From NCBI GenBank assembly GCA_027030245.1, contig JALVFE010000030.1, forward strand, positions 1-64,000: DNA of 64,000 nt. Reading direction: 5' to 3'. How positions within the stretch are numbered: the stretch's first letter is position 1; each line of letters opens with the position of its first letter. Position numbers and translations under genes: made by a program. Positions 27,098 through 38,400 of this stretch are shown here, piece after piece. The notes under the pieces are model-generated. The model saw nothing but the letters and a program-made list of their open reading frames with translations, did no database searches and was not told the origin of the DNA. The stretch is from Melioribacteraceae bacterium. Lineage in GTDB: Bacteria; Bacteroidota; Ignavibacteria; Ignavibacteriales; Melioribacteraceae.

Positions 27098-28999
27098 ATG
27101 AAAGTGAAGGGTTTTATACTGTTTTTAATTTTAGCAATTTTTGGCGTTCAAAACGCTATTGCTCAACCGAGCGCGCCAACTGATTTGACGGCTACGGTCG
27201 GACAAATTGATATGTACCCCGGAGTAACATTACAATGGAAAGGTTCGGAAGATGCATTCAAATACAATATCTATCGTAAAGATGCCGCTTTAGCCGATCC
27301 TGGCGACTTTGTTTTAATTCATTCAGCTCGCTTAGGTTCTCCGGATGAATATCACAGATATATTGATGGCATGGTCGAACAGAACCATACTTATTCGTAT
27401 TACGTAACCGCCGAGGATTTTAACGGAAACGAAAGCGGTCCCTCAAATAAAGTAGAAGTCACTGTTGGTGATGTTCCTAATCCTGATAACGGCGGAAGTA
27501 TTTCGGGTACTGTAACCGATGAATCAACCGGTTCACCGCTTGAAGGTGTTTATGTAAGTTTAATTTCGGTGACCGATTTCGTTGCTTATGTTGCTCAAAC
27601 GGACGCAAACGGTAACTATACGGTTGTCGGTAGTCCGGGCGAATATAAATTGTATTTCCGTGCAACCCAAGATTATTGGCCTGAATTTTACGATAATGCA
27701 AGACATTTTTGGGACGGTACCAATATTCTGTTGAATGAAGACGATGAGTTAACAGGTTTTGATGCGGCTTTAACCCCAATGTCTATGCCTGATATTTATT
27801 CAATTAGCGGAACAGTTACCGATGAAAACGGGAATCCGGTGGAAGCGGTTGTTCATGTATTCAAAGTCGCTCCGAATATGCATTATATCCATCAGTTAAA
27901 AGGTCTAACCGATGCCGATGGCAATTATTCGATTAACGTAAGAGACGGCGGAGAATATGTTCTTTTGTGTGTTCCTGTATCCGATAACTATATGCCGGAA
28001 TATTATAATGATAGACAAACATTTGCCGAAGCCGATAGAATAAGCGTAAACGGCGCAGACGTAACCGGAATCGATTTTGTATTATCCGAAATACCGGTTT
28101 ATCAAAACGGAATATCGGGAATGGTGATGGATAGCGATAATAACCCAATCGAAGGAGCTTTGGTTGTTGCTTTTATGAAACATCCCGATGTTCTTTTCCC
28201 AGTTGACCGTTACGAAACGGTTTCGGACGAAAATGGAAATTATTCCTTTGAAAGTATGATACCCGGCGAATATATACTTTTAGCAATTCCGGGAAATTCC
28301 TATTTACCTACTTTCTATAAAACCGATGGTACAGAAACAATGTTTTGGAAAAATTCCGATGTATTGAATATCGGAGAAACAACAATGTTGAGCGATATAA
28401 ACTTCTATTGCGAACCTATACCGGAATTACCCGCAGATGGATTTGCTTTGATTACGGGTTTTGTTACGGATCCCGATAACAATCCTGTTCCCGGCGCAAC
28501 CGTGTATGTAACCGACCAAAACAACAATATTCTTTCTTATTCGGTTACCGACGCTCAAGGTAAGTTTGAAATGGAAAATTTACCCTCGGGAAATTACAAT
28601 GTTGTAGCTGACAATTTTGGCTATAATTCGGCTGAGCAAAGTAATGTAACTGCCGATTACAATTCTGCTCAACAAGTTAATTTGACTTTACAACCGAGTT
28701 CCATTACTGCTATAGGAAATGAAAATGAAGTGCCGACGGAATTTTCGTTGAAACAAAATTATCCTAATCCGTTTAACCCAAGTACAACAATCAAATATAC
28801 ATTGGCAAAATCTACCAATGTTACGTTGAAGATATATAATGTTCTTGGTAAAGAAGTTGCCACACTTGTTAACGGTAAACAAACAGCTGGTAGATATTCG
28901 GTTAATTTTGACGCAAGTAATTTAACCAGCGGAATTTATTTCTACGAATTGAAGACGAATGAATTTACACAAACACGAAAAATGATTTTGATGAAGTAA
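27098..28999 (+). CDS. Secreted multi-domain carboxypeptidase-regulatory-like protein with T9SS domain
   Basis: The 633-residue protein has a signal peptide (about 1-22, ending AIAQ). A fibronectin type III-like domain (25-120) is followed by four CarboxypepD_reg-like/SdrD-B-like domains beginning '[19 protein letters not shown]', '[19 protein letters not shown]', '[19 protein letters not shown]' and '[20 protein letters not shown]'. A T9SS sorting domain ends it ([13 protein letters not shown] ... TRKMILMK). No enzymatic motif is seen, so a surface adhesin or structural role is inferred. It is a single gene with its own terminator, downstream of the tRNA pair. Confidence 0.82.
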   Translation: MKVKGFILFLILAIFGVQNAIAQPSAPTDLTATVGQIDMYPGVTLQWKGSEDAFKYNIYRKDAALADPGDFVLIHSARLGSPDEYHRYIDGMVEQNHTYSYYVTAEDFNGNESGPSNKVEVTVGDVPNPDNGGSISGTVTDESTGSPLEGVYVSLISVTDFVAYVAQTDANGNYTVVGSPGEYKLYFRATQDYWPEFYDNARHFWDGTNILLNEDDELTGFDAALTPMSMPDIYSISGTVTDENGNPVEAVVHVFKVAPNMHYIHQLKGLTDADGNYSINVRDGGEYVLLCVPVSDNYMPEYYNDRQTFAEADRISVNGADVTGIDFVLSEIPVYQNGISGMVMDSDNNPIEGALVVAFMKHPDVLFPVDRYETVSDENGNYSFESMIPGEYILLAIPGNSYLPTFYKTDGTETMFWKNSDVLNIGETTMLSDINFYCEPIPELPADGFALITGFVTDPDNNPVPGATVYVTDQNNNILSYSVTDAQGKFEMENLPSGNYNVVADNFGYNSAEQSNVTADYNSAQQVNLTLQPSSITAIGNENEVPTEFSLKQNYPNPFNPSTTIKYTLAKSTNVTLKIYNVLGKEVATLVNGKQTAGRYSVNFDASNLTSGIYFYELKTNEFTQTRKMILMK

Positions 29000-29018
29000 C
29001 CTGATACCCCAAATTCAA

Positions 29019-29050
29019 CCCCGATATTCTTCCGGATATCGGGGTTTTTT
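29019..29050 (+). terminator. Rho-independent terminator
   Basis: CCCCGATAT and ATATCGGGG form a 9-bp stem around TCTTCCGG, followed directly by TTTTTT. It lies 19 bp after the stop of the T9SS protein gene. The following 29051-29287 is AT-rich, presumably promoter region, without other features I can name. Confidence 0.93.
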
Positions 29051-29287
29051 ATTTGTTTAATATTGAGTTAGAATAATCAGGCACTTTTCACCTTGTGCAT
29101 TATTAAAAAGTTATAATTTCAGTTTTTACATATCTTAAATAATTACTCAAATTTTGTGATTTATGTTACAAAACTTCGGTTTAATTTATTGTAAATTATA
29201 ATTTTACGATCTTATTAAACTGTTTTGAACCTCCTGTCCGTTTCAGGTTTATGTTTTTAATTTTAATGAGTGTATTAACCGGAATAC

Positions 29288-31840
29288 ATGAGATATTTAT
29301 TCAAAATATTACTATTAATAATTGGACTTTCTTTCCCCGTTTTGGGGCAGGTTGATGTCAGCTTACCCGATACTACCGGAGATTATCAAACCGTAATAAA
29401 TATTCCCGTTTATACAAGCGATTTAACCGGACAAAATGTTACCCAATATAATTTTAAAGTAAGTTTCGACGGGCAGATTCTTGAAGCTCAAGATGTTAAA
29501 GTAAGCGGTACCCTTAGTGATGAAATTACTTGGACGGTTACACCTACGATAAAGAAAAATTCCATTGAAGTTAATGCCGATGGTATCTTTGCTTTAAGCA
29601 GCAGCGGAGTATTGGTATATCTAACATTTAATGTAACAGCTCAGAGCGGATCAACGGCACTTACTTTTGAAGATTTTACTTTTAACAACGGTACCCCGTT
29701 TGCTAATACACACGATGGGAGTTTTACGGTAAATGAAAAAGCAATATTGAATTTAAATTCTGCCGGAGACGGTGAAGGAAAAGTTTATGTTAACGGCGCT
29801 TTGGTGAATTTACCTTATTCTGCCGAATATAATGTAGGTGAAGCGGTTGAATTGTTTGCGGAAGCAGAATTATCGAGTAATTTTACAGGATGGACAGGTG
29901 ATATTCAAACCACGGAAAATCCCGTTGTGGTTACTATGGATTCCGATAAATCGATTACCGTAAATTTTAATTTGAAGGAATTTACCATAACAACCTCAAG
30001 TAATCCCGCTGAAGGAGGAACAACAACCGGTGACGGCGTTTACAAATACGGAACACAGGCTACGGTTACGGCAACACCGGCTGAGGGTTGGGATTTTCTT
30101 TATTGGACCGAAGACGGAACAGAAGTCAGCAATTCCCCTACATATGTCTTTACTGTAACGGCGGACCGGAATTTAGTTGCTAATTTCCAAAAACATATTT
30201 TTAATATTACTACTTCGCCAAACCCTGCCGAAGGCGGAACAACCACGGGCGACGGTCGATATGAATACGGGGCGCAAGCTATAGTAACCGCATTTCCCAA
30301 TGATTCTTACGACTTTAATAATTGGACGGAAAACAGCGTTATTGTATCTACCGATTCCCAATATGTATTTACTGTTTCAGCCGATAGGAATTTAACCGCA
30401 AATTTTGAAAAGCGTAAGTTTCTGGTAAAAACCTCGGCTAATCCGGAAGATGGAGGTACAACTTCGGGAGATGGGCAATATTTTTATGGCGATAATGTTA
30501 CGGTTAGCGCAACACCTTCTGCCGGTTATAGATTTTTAAATTGGACGGAAAATAATTTGATTGTTTCCACCTCTAAAAATTATTCGTTTACAATAGTTTC
30601 CGAAAGGAATCTTGTTGCTAATTTCAAAAGAATAAAATATACAATCGAAACCTCTTCGAACCCTCAGAATGGCGGATCAACCGACGGAGACGGTCAATAT
30701 TTTTACGGGGAGAGCGTAACGGTTACGGCTACTCCCAATATAAGATTTGTGTTTGAGAATTGGACGGAAAACAACACAATTGTATCAACTTCCGCTCAAT
30801 ATACTTTTACCGTTGAAAGAAACCGGAATTTAGTTGCAAATTTTGAAATTAAAGCATTTACTATTTCTGCTAATCCCGTTCCTTCATACGGCGGAAGCGT
30901 AACCGGTACGGGTAATTATAAATACGGTGAAACTGCGGTTTTAAAGGCGAAAGCAAATTACGGTTATAAATTTTTGGAATGGAGGGAAAACGAAAATCAT
31001 GTTTCATCCGATACTGTTTTGTCGTTTACTGTAGATAAAAACAGAACTTTTAATGCGGTGTTTACCGAAAGGGAATACAGCGTAACTTGTGCGGCTTTTC
31101 CACCGGAAGGCGGAATTACATCAGGATGCGGTGTGTTTAAGTATAATAAAACCGCAAATTTGAAATCTTCACCCTATCCGGGTTGGAAGTTTATAAATTG
31201 GACGGATGATCAAGGGAAAATACTTTCCGACAAGGCAGAATTTGATATTGTTGTTACAAAAAATATTACAGTTTTTGCAAATTTCGAAGAGGAATTATTT
31301 ACTATAAATTGTATGTCCGTTCCTTCGGACGCCGGTTTTACATCGGGTTGCGGAGTATTTAAATACGGACAAACAGCGGAACTGAAAGCTGTTCCCAACA
31401 TTAATTGGAAGTTTGATTACTGGTCAAATTCAACCGGAGATACCCTCTCGGTTGATTCATTGTATATTTTTACTGTTGAACAAACCGAAGATATAATAGC
31501 AAACTTTACAACATTAACCGGGATAAAAAATCTGGAGTTTAACGGCACAATTCCAAATCGGTATTTCGTTGATAATAATTATCCTAATCCGTTTAATCCT
31601 TCAACGGTAATAAAATTCGGTCTGCCTTTTACTTCCGTCGTTTCTCTGGAAATTTTTAATATTAACGGACAAGTGGTAAAGGAACTTGTAAGGAGACAAA
31701 CGCTTTCGCCGGGAATTTATAATTACACATTCGATGCCGGTAACTTAGCCAGTGGAATTTATTTTTACAGAATAGTAGCGCAATCACTCGAAAACGAAAA
31801 CATTATTCGGGAAATTCGCAAAATGGTGTTGCTTAAATAG
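29288..31840 (+). CDS. InlB-type repeat surface protein with cohesin-like and T9SS domains
   Basis: The 850-residue protein has a signal peptide (about 1-20). A cohesin-like domain follows (about 21-150, 'VDVSLPDTTGDYQTVINIPVY'). Then come one divergent and seven clearer repeats of ~74 residues of the divergent InlB B-repeat type, each with 'xTSxNPxxGGTTxGDGxYxYG...WTE...FTVxxxRNLxANF'. The last two carry paired Cys ('CGVFKYG'). A T9SS sorting domain closes it. Such proteins are usually surface adhesins. It starts an operon with the OmpA and PEGA genes (9-bp gap, then a 4-bp overlap). Confidence 0.83.
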   Translation: MRYLFKILLLIIGLSFPVLGQVDVSLPDTTGDYQTVINIPVYTSDLTGQNVTQYNFKVSFDGQILEAQDVKVSGTLSDEITWTVTPTIKKNSIEVNADGIFALSSSGVLVYLTFNVTAQSGSTALTFEDFTFNNGTPFANTHDGSFTVNEKAILNLNSAGDGEGKVYVNGALVNLPYSAEYNVGEAVELFAEAELSSNFTGWTGDIQTTENPVVVTMDSDKSITVNFNLKEFTITTSSNPAEGGTTTGDGVYKYGTQATVTATPAEGWDFLYWTEDGTEVSNSPTYVFTVTADRNLVANFQKHIFNITTSPNPAEGGTTTGDGRYEYGAQAIVTAFPNDSYDFNNWTENSVIVSTDSQYVFTVSADRNLTANFEKRKFLVKTSANPEDGGTTSGDGQYFYGDNVTVSATPSAGYRFLNWTENNLIVSTSKNYSFTIVSERNLVANFKRIKYTIETSSNPQNGGSTDGDGQYFYGESVTVTATPNIRFVFENWTENNTIVSTSAQYTFTVERNRNLVANFEIKAFTISANPVPSYGGSVTGTGNYKYGETAVLKAKANYGYKFLEWRENENHVSSDTVLSFTVDKNRTFNAVFTEREYSVTCAAFPPEGGITSGCGVFKYNKTANLKSSPYPGWKFINWTDDQGKILSDKAEFDIVVTKNITVFANFEEELFTINCMSVPSDAGFTSGCGVFKYGQTAELKAVPNINWKFDYWSNSTGDTLSVDSLYIFTVEQTEDIIANFTTLTGIKNLEFNGTIPNRYFVDNNYPNPFNPSTVIKFGLPFTSVVSLEIFNINGQVVKELVRRQTLSPGIYNYTFDAGNLASGIYFYRIVAQSLENENIIREIRKMVLLK

Positions 31841-31849
31841 CAGTGAAAA

Positions 31850-33298
31850 ATGAGACGAATATTATTAATATTTTCACTACTCTTATTAATTTCGATAGAT
31901 ATTATAGCACAAAATCAAAAGATTACTTATTCTAATCCACTGAATAGTGCTTTGTTTTTTTCGTTAAGCGGAGGAGCTACATACACATTATCGGATTATA
32001 ACAAACCCGGGATAGGGAACTCTGCTGATTTAAGCATTTCGTATTTTTTCCCGTCGCATTCACAATTTGCATACGGTTTTTTCATTAACGGAGCGAGAGA
32101 AGAATTATCCGGCGAACAAAATTATCTGGGATTTCCGGAAAAGTTCAATACATTATCTTCCAAATTTGGCGGCGGTATGTTATTATCTATGGCGTTTAAC
32201 AAAAGCATACTACCGGTATTAAAAATCGGTGTATCGCACTATTGGCTTAAATTTAACAACCCCGTTACTTACAGTAAAATTATTAATGTTCAATCCGGCG
32301 AACTAAAAAAATCTTTGGCTTTTGATATTGAACCCGGGATAAATTTAAATTTAAGTGATTTTATTGGGTTGCAGTTTTGGGGTGGTATTCACTTCGTAAC
32401 CAATGATAATTTTGATGCGGTGAAATATGGTAAACATAACGATTTCTTTATCAGCGGTAGAATCGGTATTTCATTTACATTGTTTTCTAACGCCGACTTT
32501 GACGGAGACGGGATAAAAGACGCGGAAGATAAATGTATCGATATCCCGGAAGACAAAGACGGTTACGAGGATTTCGACGGGTGTCCCGATTATGATAACG
32601 ACAATGACGGTATTCCCGATTCAATTGATCATTGTCCTTTTACCAAAGAAGATTTCGATAATTTTGAAGATGAAGACGGATGTCCTGAAGTGGATAACGA
32701 TCAAGACGGAATTCTTGACGCGAAAGATAAATGCCCCGATCTTGCCGAAGATTTCGACGGTTTTGAAGACATGGACGGCTGCCCCGATTACGATAACGAC
32801 AAAGATTCAATACCCGATTCTTTGGATAAATGTCCCGATGCGCCTGAAACTTATAACAAATACAAGGACGAAGATGGTTGTCCGGATACTGTTCCCGTTG
32901 AAGTTTTCAAAAGCAAGGTGAAACAAGGACCAAAAATTAAACGGGAAGCGTTACCTAATGTTTTTCTCTTGCATAGCGAAACAACTTTTGAAGGCGAATC
33001 AAATATTATCAAACCTTCGGCAATAGGAAAACTTAACAGGATAGCAAAATTGATTAAGCAGTACCCGTCTTCAAAGTGGAGAATAGAAGGGCATATTGAT
33101 AGTAGGGAAAACCAGCTTGAAGCAATAAGAATTACGCAAAGACAAGCCGAAGCAATTATGCTTTATCTTGTATCCCGCGGGTTGCCTAGAAAGAATTTTA
33201 TAGCAATTGGAATGGGAGATTCCGTTCCGGTAGCATCCAATAAATTGGCGTATGGAAGATTAAAAAACAGACGAATTAAAATAGTCAGGATAAAATGA
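31850..33298 (+). CDS. OmpA family protein with thrombospondin type 3 repeats
   Basis: The 482-residue protein has a signal peptide (1-20). An N-terminal outer-membrane beta-barrel-like region (about 25-215) is followed by calcium-binding thrombospondin type 3 repeats (about 217-345, 'DFDGDGIKDAEDKCID', 'DNDNDGIPDSIDHCPF'). A C-terminal OmpA peptidoglycan-binding domain ends it (about 370-482, 'IEGHIDS...RQAEAIMLYLVSRGLP...GRLKNRRIKI'). It would tie the outer membrane to the wall. It is the middle gene of a three-gene operon and its stop overlaps the next start by ATGA. Confidence 0.88.
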   Translation: MRRILLIFSLLLLISIDIIAQNQKITYSNPLNSALFFSLSGGATYTLSDYNKPGIGNSADLSISYFFPSHSQFAYGFFINGAREELSGEQNYLGFPEKFNTLSSKFGGGMLLSMAFNKSILPVLKIGVSHYWLKFNNPVTYSKIINVQSGELKKSLAFDIEPGINLNLSDFIGLQFWGGIHFVTNDNFDAVKYGKHNDFFISGRIGISFTLFSNADFDGDGIKDAEDKCIDIPEDKDGYEDFDGCPDYDNDNDGIPDSIDHCPFTKEDFDNFEDEDGCPEVDNDQDGILDAKDKCPDLAEDFDGFEDMDGCPDYDNDKDSIPDSLDKCPDAPETYNKYKDEDGCPDTVPVEVFKSKVKQGPKIKREALPNVFLLHSETTFEGESNIIKPSAIGKLNRIAKLIKQYPSSKWRIEGHIDSRENQLEAIRITQRQAEAIMLYLVSRGLPRKNFIAIGMGDSVPVASNKLAYGRLKNRRIKIVRIK

Positions 33299-34770
33299 AA
33301 AAAACAATATACTTTACGGTTTTTGCATTTTTGCTCATTCTCAATTCATGCGTGGATAAATATGAATTGATTGAACCGCAACCGGAGAAAAACGGTACAA
33401 TATTCGTTACTTCTGAGCCGGATAGCGCAAAAATATTTTTATTAGGTACCGATACCAAGAAGGTTACTCCAGATAGTTTAACCGGACTTGAAAGCGGTGA
33501 ATACGAAATTACCTTAAAACGTGAAAACTATTCGGATACATCGATTACTGCAAAAGTTTATTCCGGCAAAACAACCACTTTAAACGTAAAGTTGAAAAAA
33601 ATCATCTATCACGGTGTGATTTCTATTCACAGCGTACCGGGTGGAGCATCAATTTTTGTTAATGATTCGGCAACGGGTAAAGTAACACCTGACAGTTTAA
33701 CAAATCTGTTTCCGGGGACTTATTCAATCACCCTTAAATTGGCAAATTATCAAGACACGTCTTTTACAATTGATTTGGGGAAAAACGAAAGAATCTCGAA
33801 ATCCGTAGTACTAAAAAAATCCATTACGGAAGGAAGCATTTATGTTATAACCGAACCTGACAGCGCCCAAATTTTTCTTGATAGTATAAACACCGGCAAA
33901 ATTACTCCGGATACACTCGTTAATGTTAACAAAGGTTTGCATCAACTTACGTTAAAACGTGAAGGTTATGTTGATTCAACAATTTCCGTAAATGTCTTGC
34001 CTGGCGAATACGTAACCGTTAATGTTCAATTAAGGGAATATAATCCGCAAGGAAGTATTACTGTGGATTCGAATCCGCAAAATGCAGACATTTATGTTAA
34101 CGGTGAGCCGATTGGTTCACAAACACCTTATACAATTAAGAATTTGTTTGAAGGAGATTATAATCTCACTTTAACACATGCAGGATATTACGATTCGACA
34201 TTTACTGTGCATGTTACCAAAGACCAGAATACAAATGTATTTATTGAAATGACGCCGTTACCTCCGATGGGTAATTTGTATATTCAATCCGATCCACAAG
34301 GGGCGAATGTTTTTATAGACAGTATTCCAGCGGGAGAACAAACGCCTGCAATTATTGAAAATATTTTAGTTGGTCAACATTCAGTTACTCTTAAATTACA
34401 GGATTTTGCCGATACTACCATTAATGTTACAATTCAAGAAAATCAAACGCTCGATAAATTTGTATTTCTTCGGGATATAACTCCCAAAGTACAAATTGAT
34501 GCTAGTTATGAAGTAAGAACCGACGGACAGATTGTTTTCGGATTTGTATTTAATCAAGATGTAAGATTAGATAGTTTAATTGTAAATCAGCCGGGGAATC
34601 CCGAGACAATTAAACTTAATTATTTCCATCAATTGATTTTGGAAGGAATTGTCTTGGAAACCGTTTTCCCTGAAAAAGTTACCGGTAATTGGACTTTTGC
34701 ATTTTACGGAAACAAAGAAAGAGGAAGAAAAGCGGAATTTAGAGTGGTTAAATTTATTCCGGTGCAATAA
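33295..34770 (+). CDS. PEGA-repeat lipoprotein
   Basis: The 491-residue product has a lipobox (LILNSC, Cys near residue 19). Five PEGA domains of ~70 residues follow (from about 33 to 390), with the pattern 'GxIxVxSxPxxAxIFxxxxxTGKxTPDxLxNLxxGxYxxTLKxxxYxDT'. The last ~100 residues ('VQIDASYEVRTDGQIVFGF...') are not recognised. PEGA domains occur in surface-layer-like and envelope proteins. The ATGA overlap with the OmpA gene and the shared orientation indicate joint expression; the lipoprotein may assemble with OmpA and the InlB-repeat protein. Confidence 0.85.
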   Translation: MKKTIYFTVFAFLLILNSCVDKYELIEPQPEKNGTIFVTSEPDSAKIFLLGTDTKKVTPDSLTGLESGEYEITLKRENYSDTSITAKVYSGKTTTLNVKLKKIIYHGVISIHSVPGGASIFVNDSATGKVTPDSLTNLFPGTYSITLKLANYQDTSFTIDLGKNERISKSVVLKKSITEGSIYVITEPDSAQIFLDSINTGKITPDTLVNVNKGLHQLTLKREGYVDSTISVNVLPGEYVTVNVQLREYNPQGSITVDSNPQNADIYVNGEPIGSQTPYTIKNLFEGDYNLTLTHAGYYDSTFTVHVTKDQNTNVFIEMTPLPPMGNLYIQSDPQGANVFIDSIPAGEQTPAIIENILVGQHSVTLKLQDFADTTINVTIQENQTLDKFVFLRDITPKVQIDASYEVRTDGQIVFGFVFNQDVRLDSLIVNQPGNPETIKLNYFHQLILEGIVLETVFPEKVTGNWTFAFYGNKERGRKAEFRVVKFIPVQ

Positions 34771-34773
34771 AAA

Positions 34774-34803
34774 ACTCCGTCTTAATTTGTCTCAAGACGG
34801 AGT
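34774..34803. terminator. Bidirectional terminator-like hairpin
   Basis: ACTCCGTCTT and AAGACGGAGT form a perfect 10-bp stem around ATTTGTCTC. It is flanked by AAAAA on the left and TT-rich sequence on the right, and lies between the convergent PEGA and thioredoxin genes. Confidence 0.85.
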
Positions 34804-34833
34804 TTCATTAATAAAGCTAAATAACAAATTTAT

Positions 34834-35205
34834 TTAGTTAGCTTGGCTTCCGTTATTAATCTTGAAAACATCGGATATAGCCTGCTTGAAGGATTCCTTC
34901 GGTAACGCGCCAACTGCCATTTGTGGTTTGTCGTCTTTCGGGCAAAACAAAATAGAAGGAATACTTCTAATTCCAAAAACGGCTGCCAATTCTTGCTCCG
35001 CTTCCGTATCAACTTTGTAAAAATTGATTTTTCCGGCATACTCTTGAGAAAGTTCTTCAAGAATAGGAGCAACTAATTTGCAAGGTTGACACCAATCGGC
35101 ATAAAAATCAATAATACATGGTAAGTCGCCTTGGAAATTCCATTCTTTATTATTTTCATAATCGAATACTTTTTTCAAAAAAGTTTCTTTTGTTAAATGT
35201 TCCAT
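34834..35205 (-). CDS. Thioredoxin
   Basis: The 123-residue thioredoxin-fold protein has active site WCQPC (Cys39, Cys42) in 'DFYADWCQPCKLVAP' and the cis-Pro segment 'FGIRSIPSILF'. Asp33 matches the buried acidic residue of thioredoxins. The Gln-Pro pair replaces Gly-Pro, as is common in Bacteroidota thioredoxins. No signal peptide, so it is cytoplasmic and would reduce disulfides with thioredoxin reductase. It is monocistronic. Confidence 0.92.
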   Translation of the reverse strand: MEHLTKETFLKKVFDYENNKEWNFQGDLPCIIDFYADWCQPCKLVAPILEELSQEYAGKINFYKVDTEAEQELAAVFGIRSIPSILFCPKDDKPQMAVGALPKESFKQAISDVFKINNGSQAN

Positions 35206-35405
35206 TATTATTTCCTTATTTACTATGTTAAAAAAATTTTCAGATTAGATGCCTAATCCGAAAATAAGTTTCAAAAATAACAAATTTAATTATAATAACA
35301 TAACTACGATGAATGGTTTGCAGAAATTCATTAGAAATTTTTGGCTTTTTAGCAAAATAAATGTTTTATATATTTATGGCAAATTACATATATAAAATTT
35401 AAAAT

Positions 35406-38400
35406 ATGTATGTGAAAGTACATTATAAAATATTTCTTGTTTCGGTTTGGATTATTATTGTCTCGAATTTTGTCCACGCATCAGAAAAAGACAAATATTA
35501 TTTCCGTCATATTAATTACAATGAAGGACTTTCTCAAAGTTCCGTTATTTGTATGATGCAGGATAGTAAAGGATATATGTGGTTCGGCACTTCCAACGGA
35601 TTAAATAAATATGATGGTTACTCATTTACGGTTTTTATTCACGATCCGCTCGATTCAAATTCAATTTCCGATAACGGTATCAATACAATTATTGAAGATA
35701 AAAACGGAATAATTTGGATTGGTACGGTTAAGGGAGTTTTAAATAAATACGATAGAGTAAAAGGAGTATTCAAAAAATTCAGTATAGCAAACTTAAGCGA
35801 TTGGTTTAATATTGAAGATGAGCAATTATATGACTATCCGATTATCCTTTCACGGAATAGCAACAGTGCAATTAATAGCATTTGTGAAGATGACAACGGG
35901 TTTCTGTGGTTAGGAACTTGGGGAAAGGGGTTGGTTAGATTAAATCCGGAAACGGGAGAGAAAAAATATTTCTACAAAAACGAAGACGATGAAAACAGTC
36001 TGCTTTCAAATAGAATCACGGATATAGTAAAAGATAAGTATGGAAATATTTGGGTCGGAACATTCGGAGGCGGCTTACACAAAGTGAACCTATCGGAAAA
36101 AGGGGATGTTTCCTTTGTCCGGTTTTACCATTCCAACTCTCAAAAAAACTCGTTGTGCGATAATCGGATAACTTCATTGTATGTTGACAGTGATAATAAC
36201 TTATGGGTCGGAACATTTCATGGAGGAGTGAGTTTTTGTAAAATACCTAAAAAAATTACTAAAGCACAAAGCATTAAGTTTACAACATTAAGTGTTGAGA
36301 ATGGACTGATTAACGACAACAGGGTAATTTCTATTTCGGAAGATACCGAAAAATACTTATGGATTGGCACCTTCGGTGGCGGGCTGATTAGAATAAATCC
36401 CCAAAATCTCAAAAGTATTTTCTTTGAGTCTGAAGATAACTATTTGTTGTCTGATGAAATTCTTTCGATTTACACCGATAACTCCGGCTTGGTTTGGATA
36501 GGTTATCATTTAGGAAAAGGGATATCCATTATTGAAAAGGGAATAAAGAAGTTCAATTTCCTTAAAAAAAGGAAAATAGGAAATGGACTGAACAACGAAA
36601 TAGTGTGGGCGGTTTACGAAGATTCGGATAGTTGTGTGTGGATTGGCACATACCAAGGCGGATTAAATAAATGGGACAGAAAAAACAATAAATTCGAGTA
36701 CTTCGTCCATAATCCCTCCGGCAAATATTCAATATCGGATAATCACGTAAGATGTATTGTGGAGGATAAGTTTAATACTTTGTGGATTGGTACATATAGC
36801 GGCGGCTTAAACAGATTTGACAAAAAACATAAAAAATTTTATTCGTATAAAAACAAAACGAAAGATTTTTTCTCACTTCCTGCTAATCAAGTACAGGTAT
36901 TGCATATTCAATCCGATACGGTATTATGGGTCGGCACCTACGGAGGTGGACTTGCGAAAACTATCATTACACCCGATATAAAAAAATCATTGAAATTTGA
37001 AACATATCAACATGATCCGGCATACCAATTCAGCATTAGCGGAAATAAGGTTTATTCTATTTTACAAGAAAATGATTCAATTATGTGGATCGGTACTCAT
37101 GGCTCCGGTTTGAACAAGTTTAATATTAATAAGAGAAAATTTTACCACTATAAAAACAAGTATAACGATCCGCATTCAATTAGCGATAACAGAATTTTGG
37201 TGTCTTATGCTATGAACGATTCGATTTTGTTGGTTGGTACGTACGGCGGAGGTTTGAATGTATTTAACAAAAATACCGGAAAATTTACGCGCTATTTGTT
37301 TTCGGATGGGTTAACAAGCGATGTTGTTTATGCTATTTTGGAAGATAAATTGCAGAATTTATGGCTAAGCACGGATAACGGTATTTTTAAGATGAACGTT
37401 AACAATAACTCGTTTTCGTATTTCGATTTGCATGATGGTGTTCAAGGTAAAGAATTTAACGGAGGTTCCTATTTCAAAAGCAAAAGCGGCGAAATGTTCT
37501 TCGGTGGCGTTAACGGTCTGAATTATTTTTTCCCCGATAGCATTATTATCAATACTCACGTTCCGCCTATCGTGATTACCGAAATAGAAGTTCTTGGACA
37601 AAAATTCAACGAGGAAATGGATTCCCTTATCTTAAAGCACAATGAAAATTTCATTTCTTTTAAATTTGCGGCAATTGATTATACAAATCCCATCGATAAT
37701 TTATATGAATATAAATTGGAAGGTTTGGAAGATAGTTGGCAAAAAGTTTCATCAAAATATAGGAAAGCGGTATATAAAGATTTAGACCCCGGTGAGTATG
37801 TGTTCCGAGTAAGAGGCTCTAATAATGACGGTGTTTGGAATAAAAAGGGAACGGCAATATATGTGAAAATTCTTGCTCCCTTTTGGATGCAATGGTGGTT
37901 TATATTGCTTGTCATCATTACAATTGGGGGGACTATTACTTGGATAATTAATCAGAGGATAAAAAATGTAATTGCATTGGAAAAATTAAAGACGAAATTA
38001 GCTGCGGATTTACATGATAACATTGGAGCCGGATTGACGGAAATTTCGATACTTAGTGAATTGGCAAATAACGAAATAGAAAAAGAAAAGTTAAAAGTAT
38101 CGGATAAGATAAAACATATTAGCGAGCTCTCCCGTTCTCTTGTCGACGAGATGAGCGATACCGTTTGGGTTATAAGTCCAAAACGAGATTCCTTATACGA
38201 TTTGGTAGTTAGGTTAAAAGACTCTTACAATGAATTACTTGTTGAAAAGGGAATTAAGTTCAAAATCAATAATCTGAACTCAATAAAAGATATAAAACTA
38301 AATATTGAATTTAAACAAAACCTGTACCTTATATTAAAAGAATCCATAAACAACAGTATAAAACATAGCAATTGCTCGCAAATAATTTTGGATGTCGATT

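Noticed and set aside
31850-33298. Adhesin or calcium-dependent enzyme because of the Asp-rich repeats
   Set aside because: The repeats are ordinary thrombospondin type 3 spacers between a barrel and an OmpA domain.
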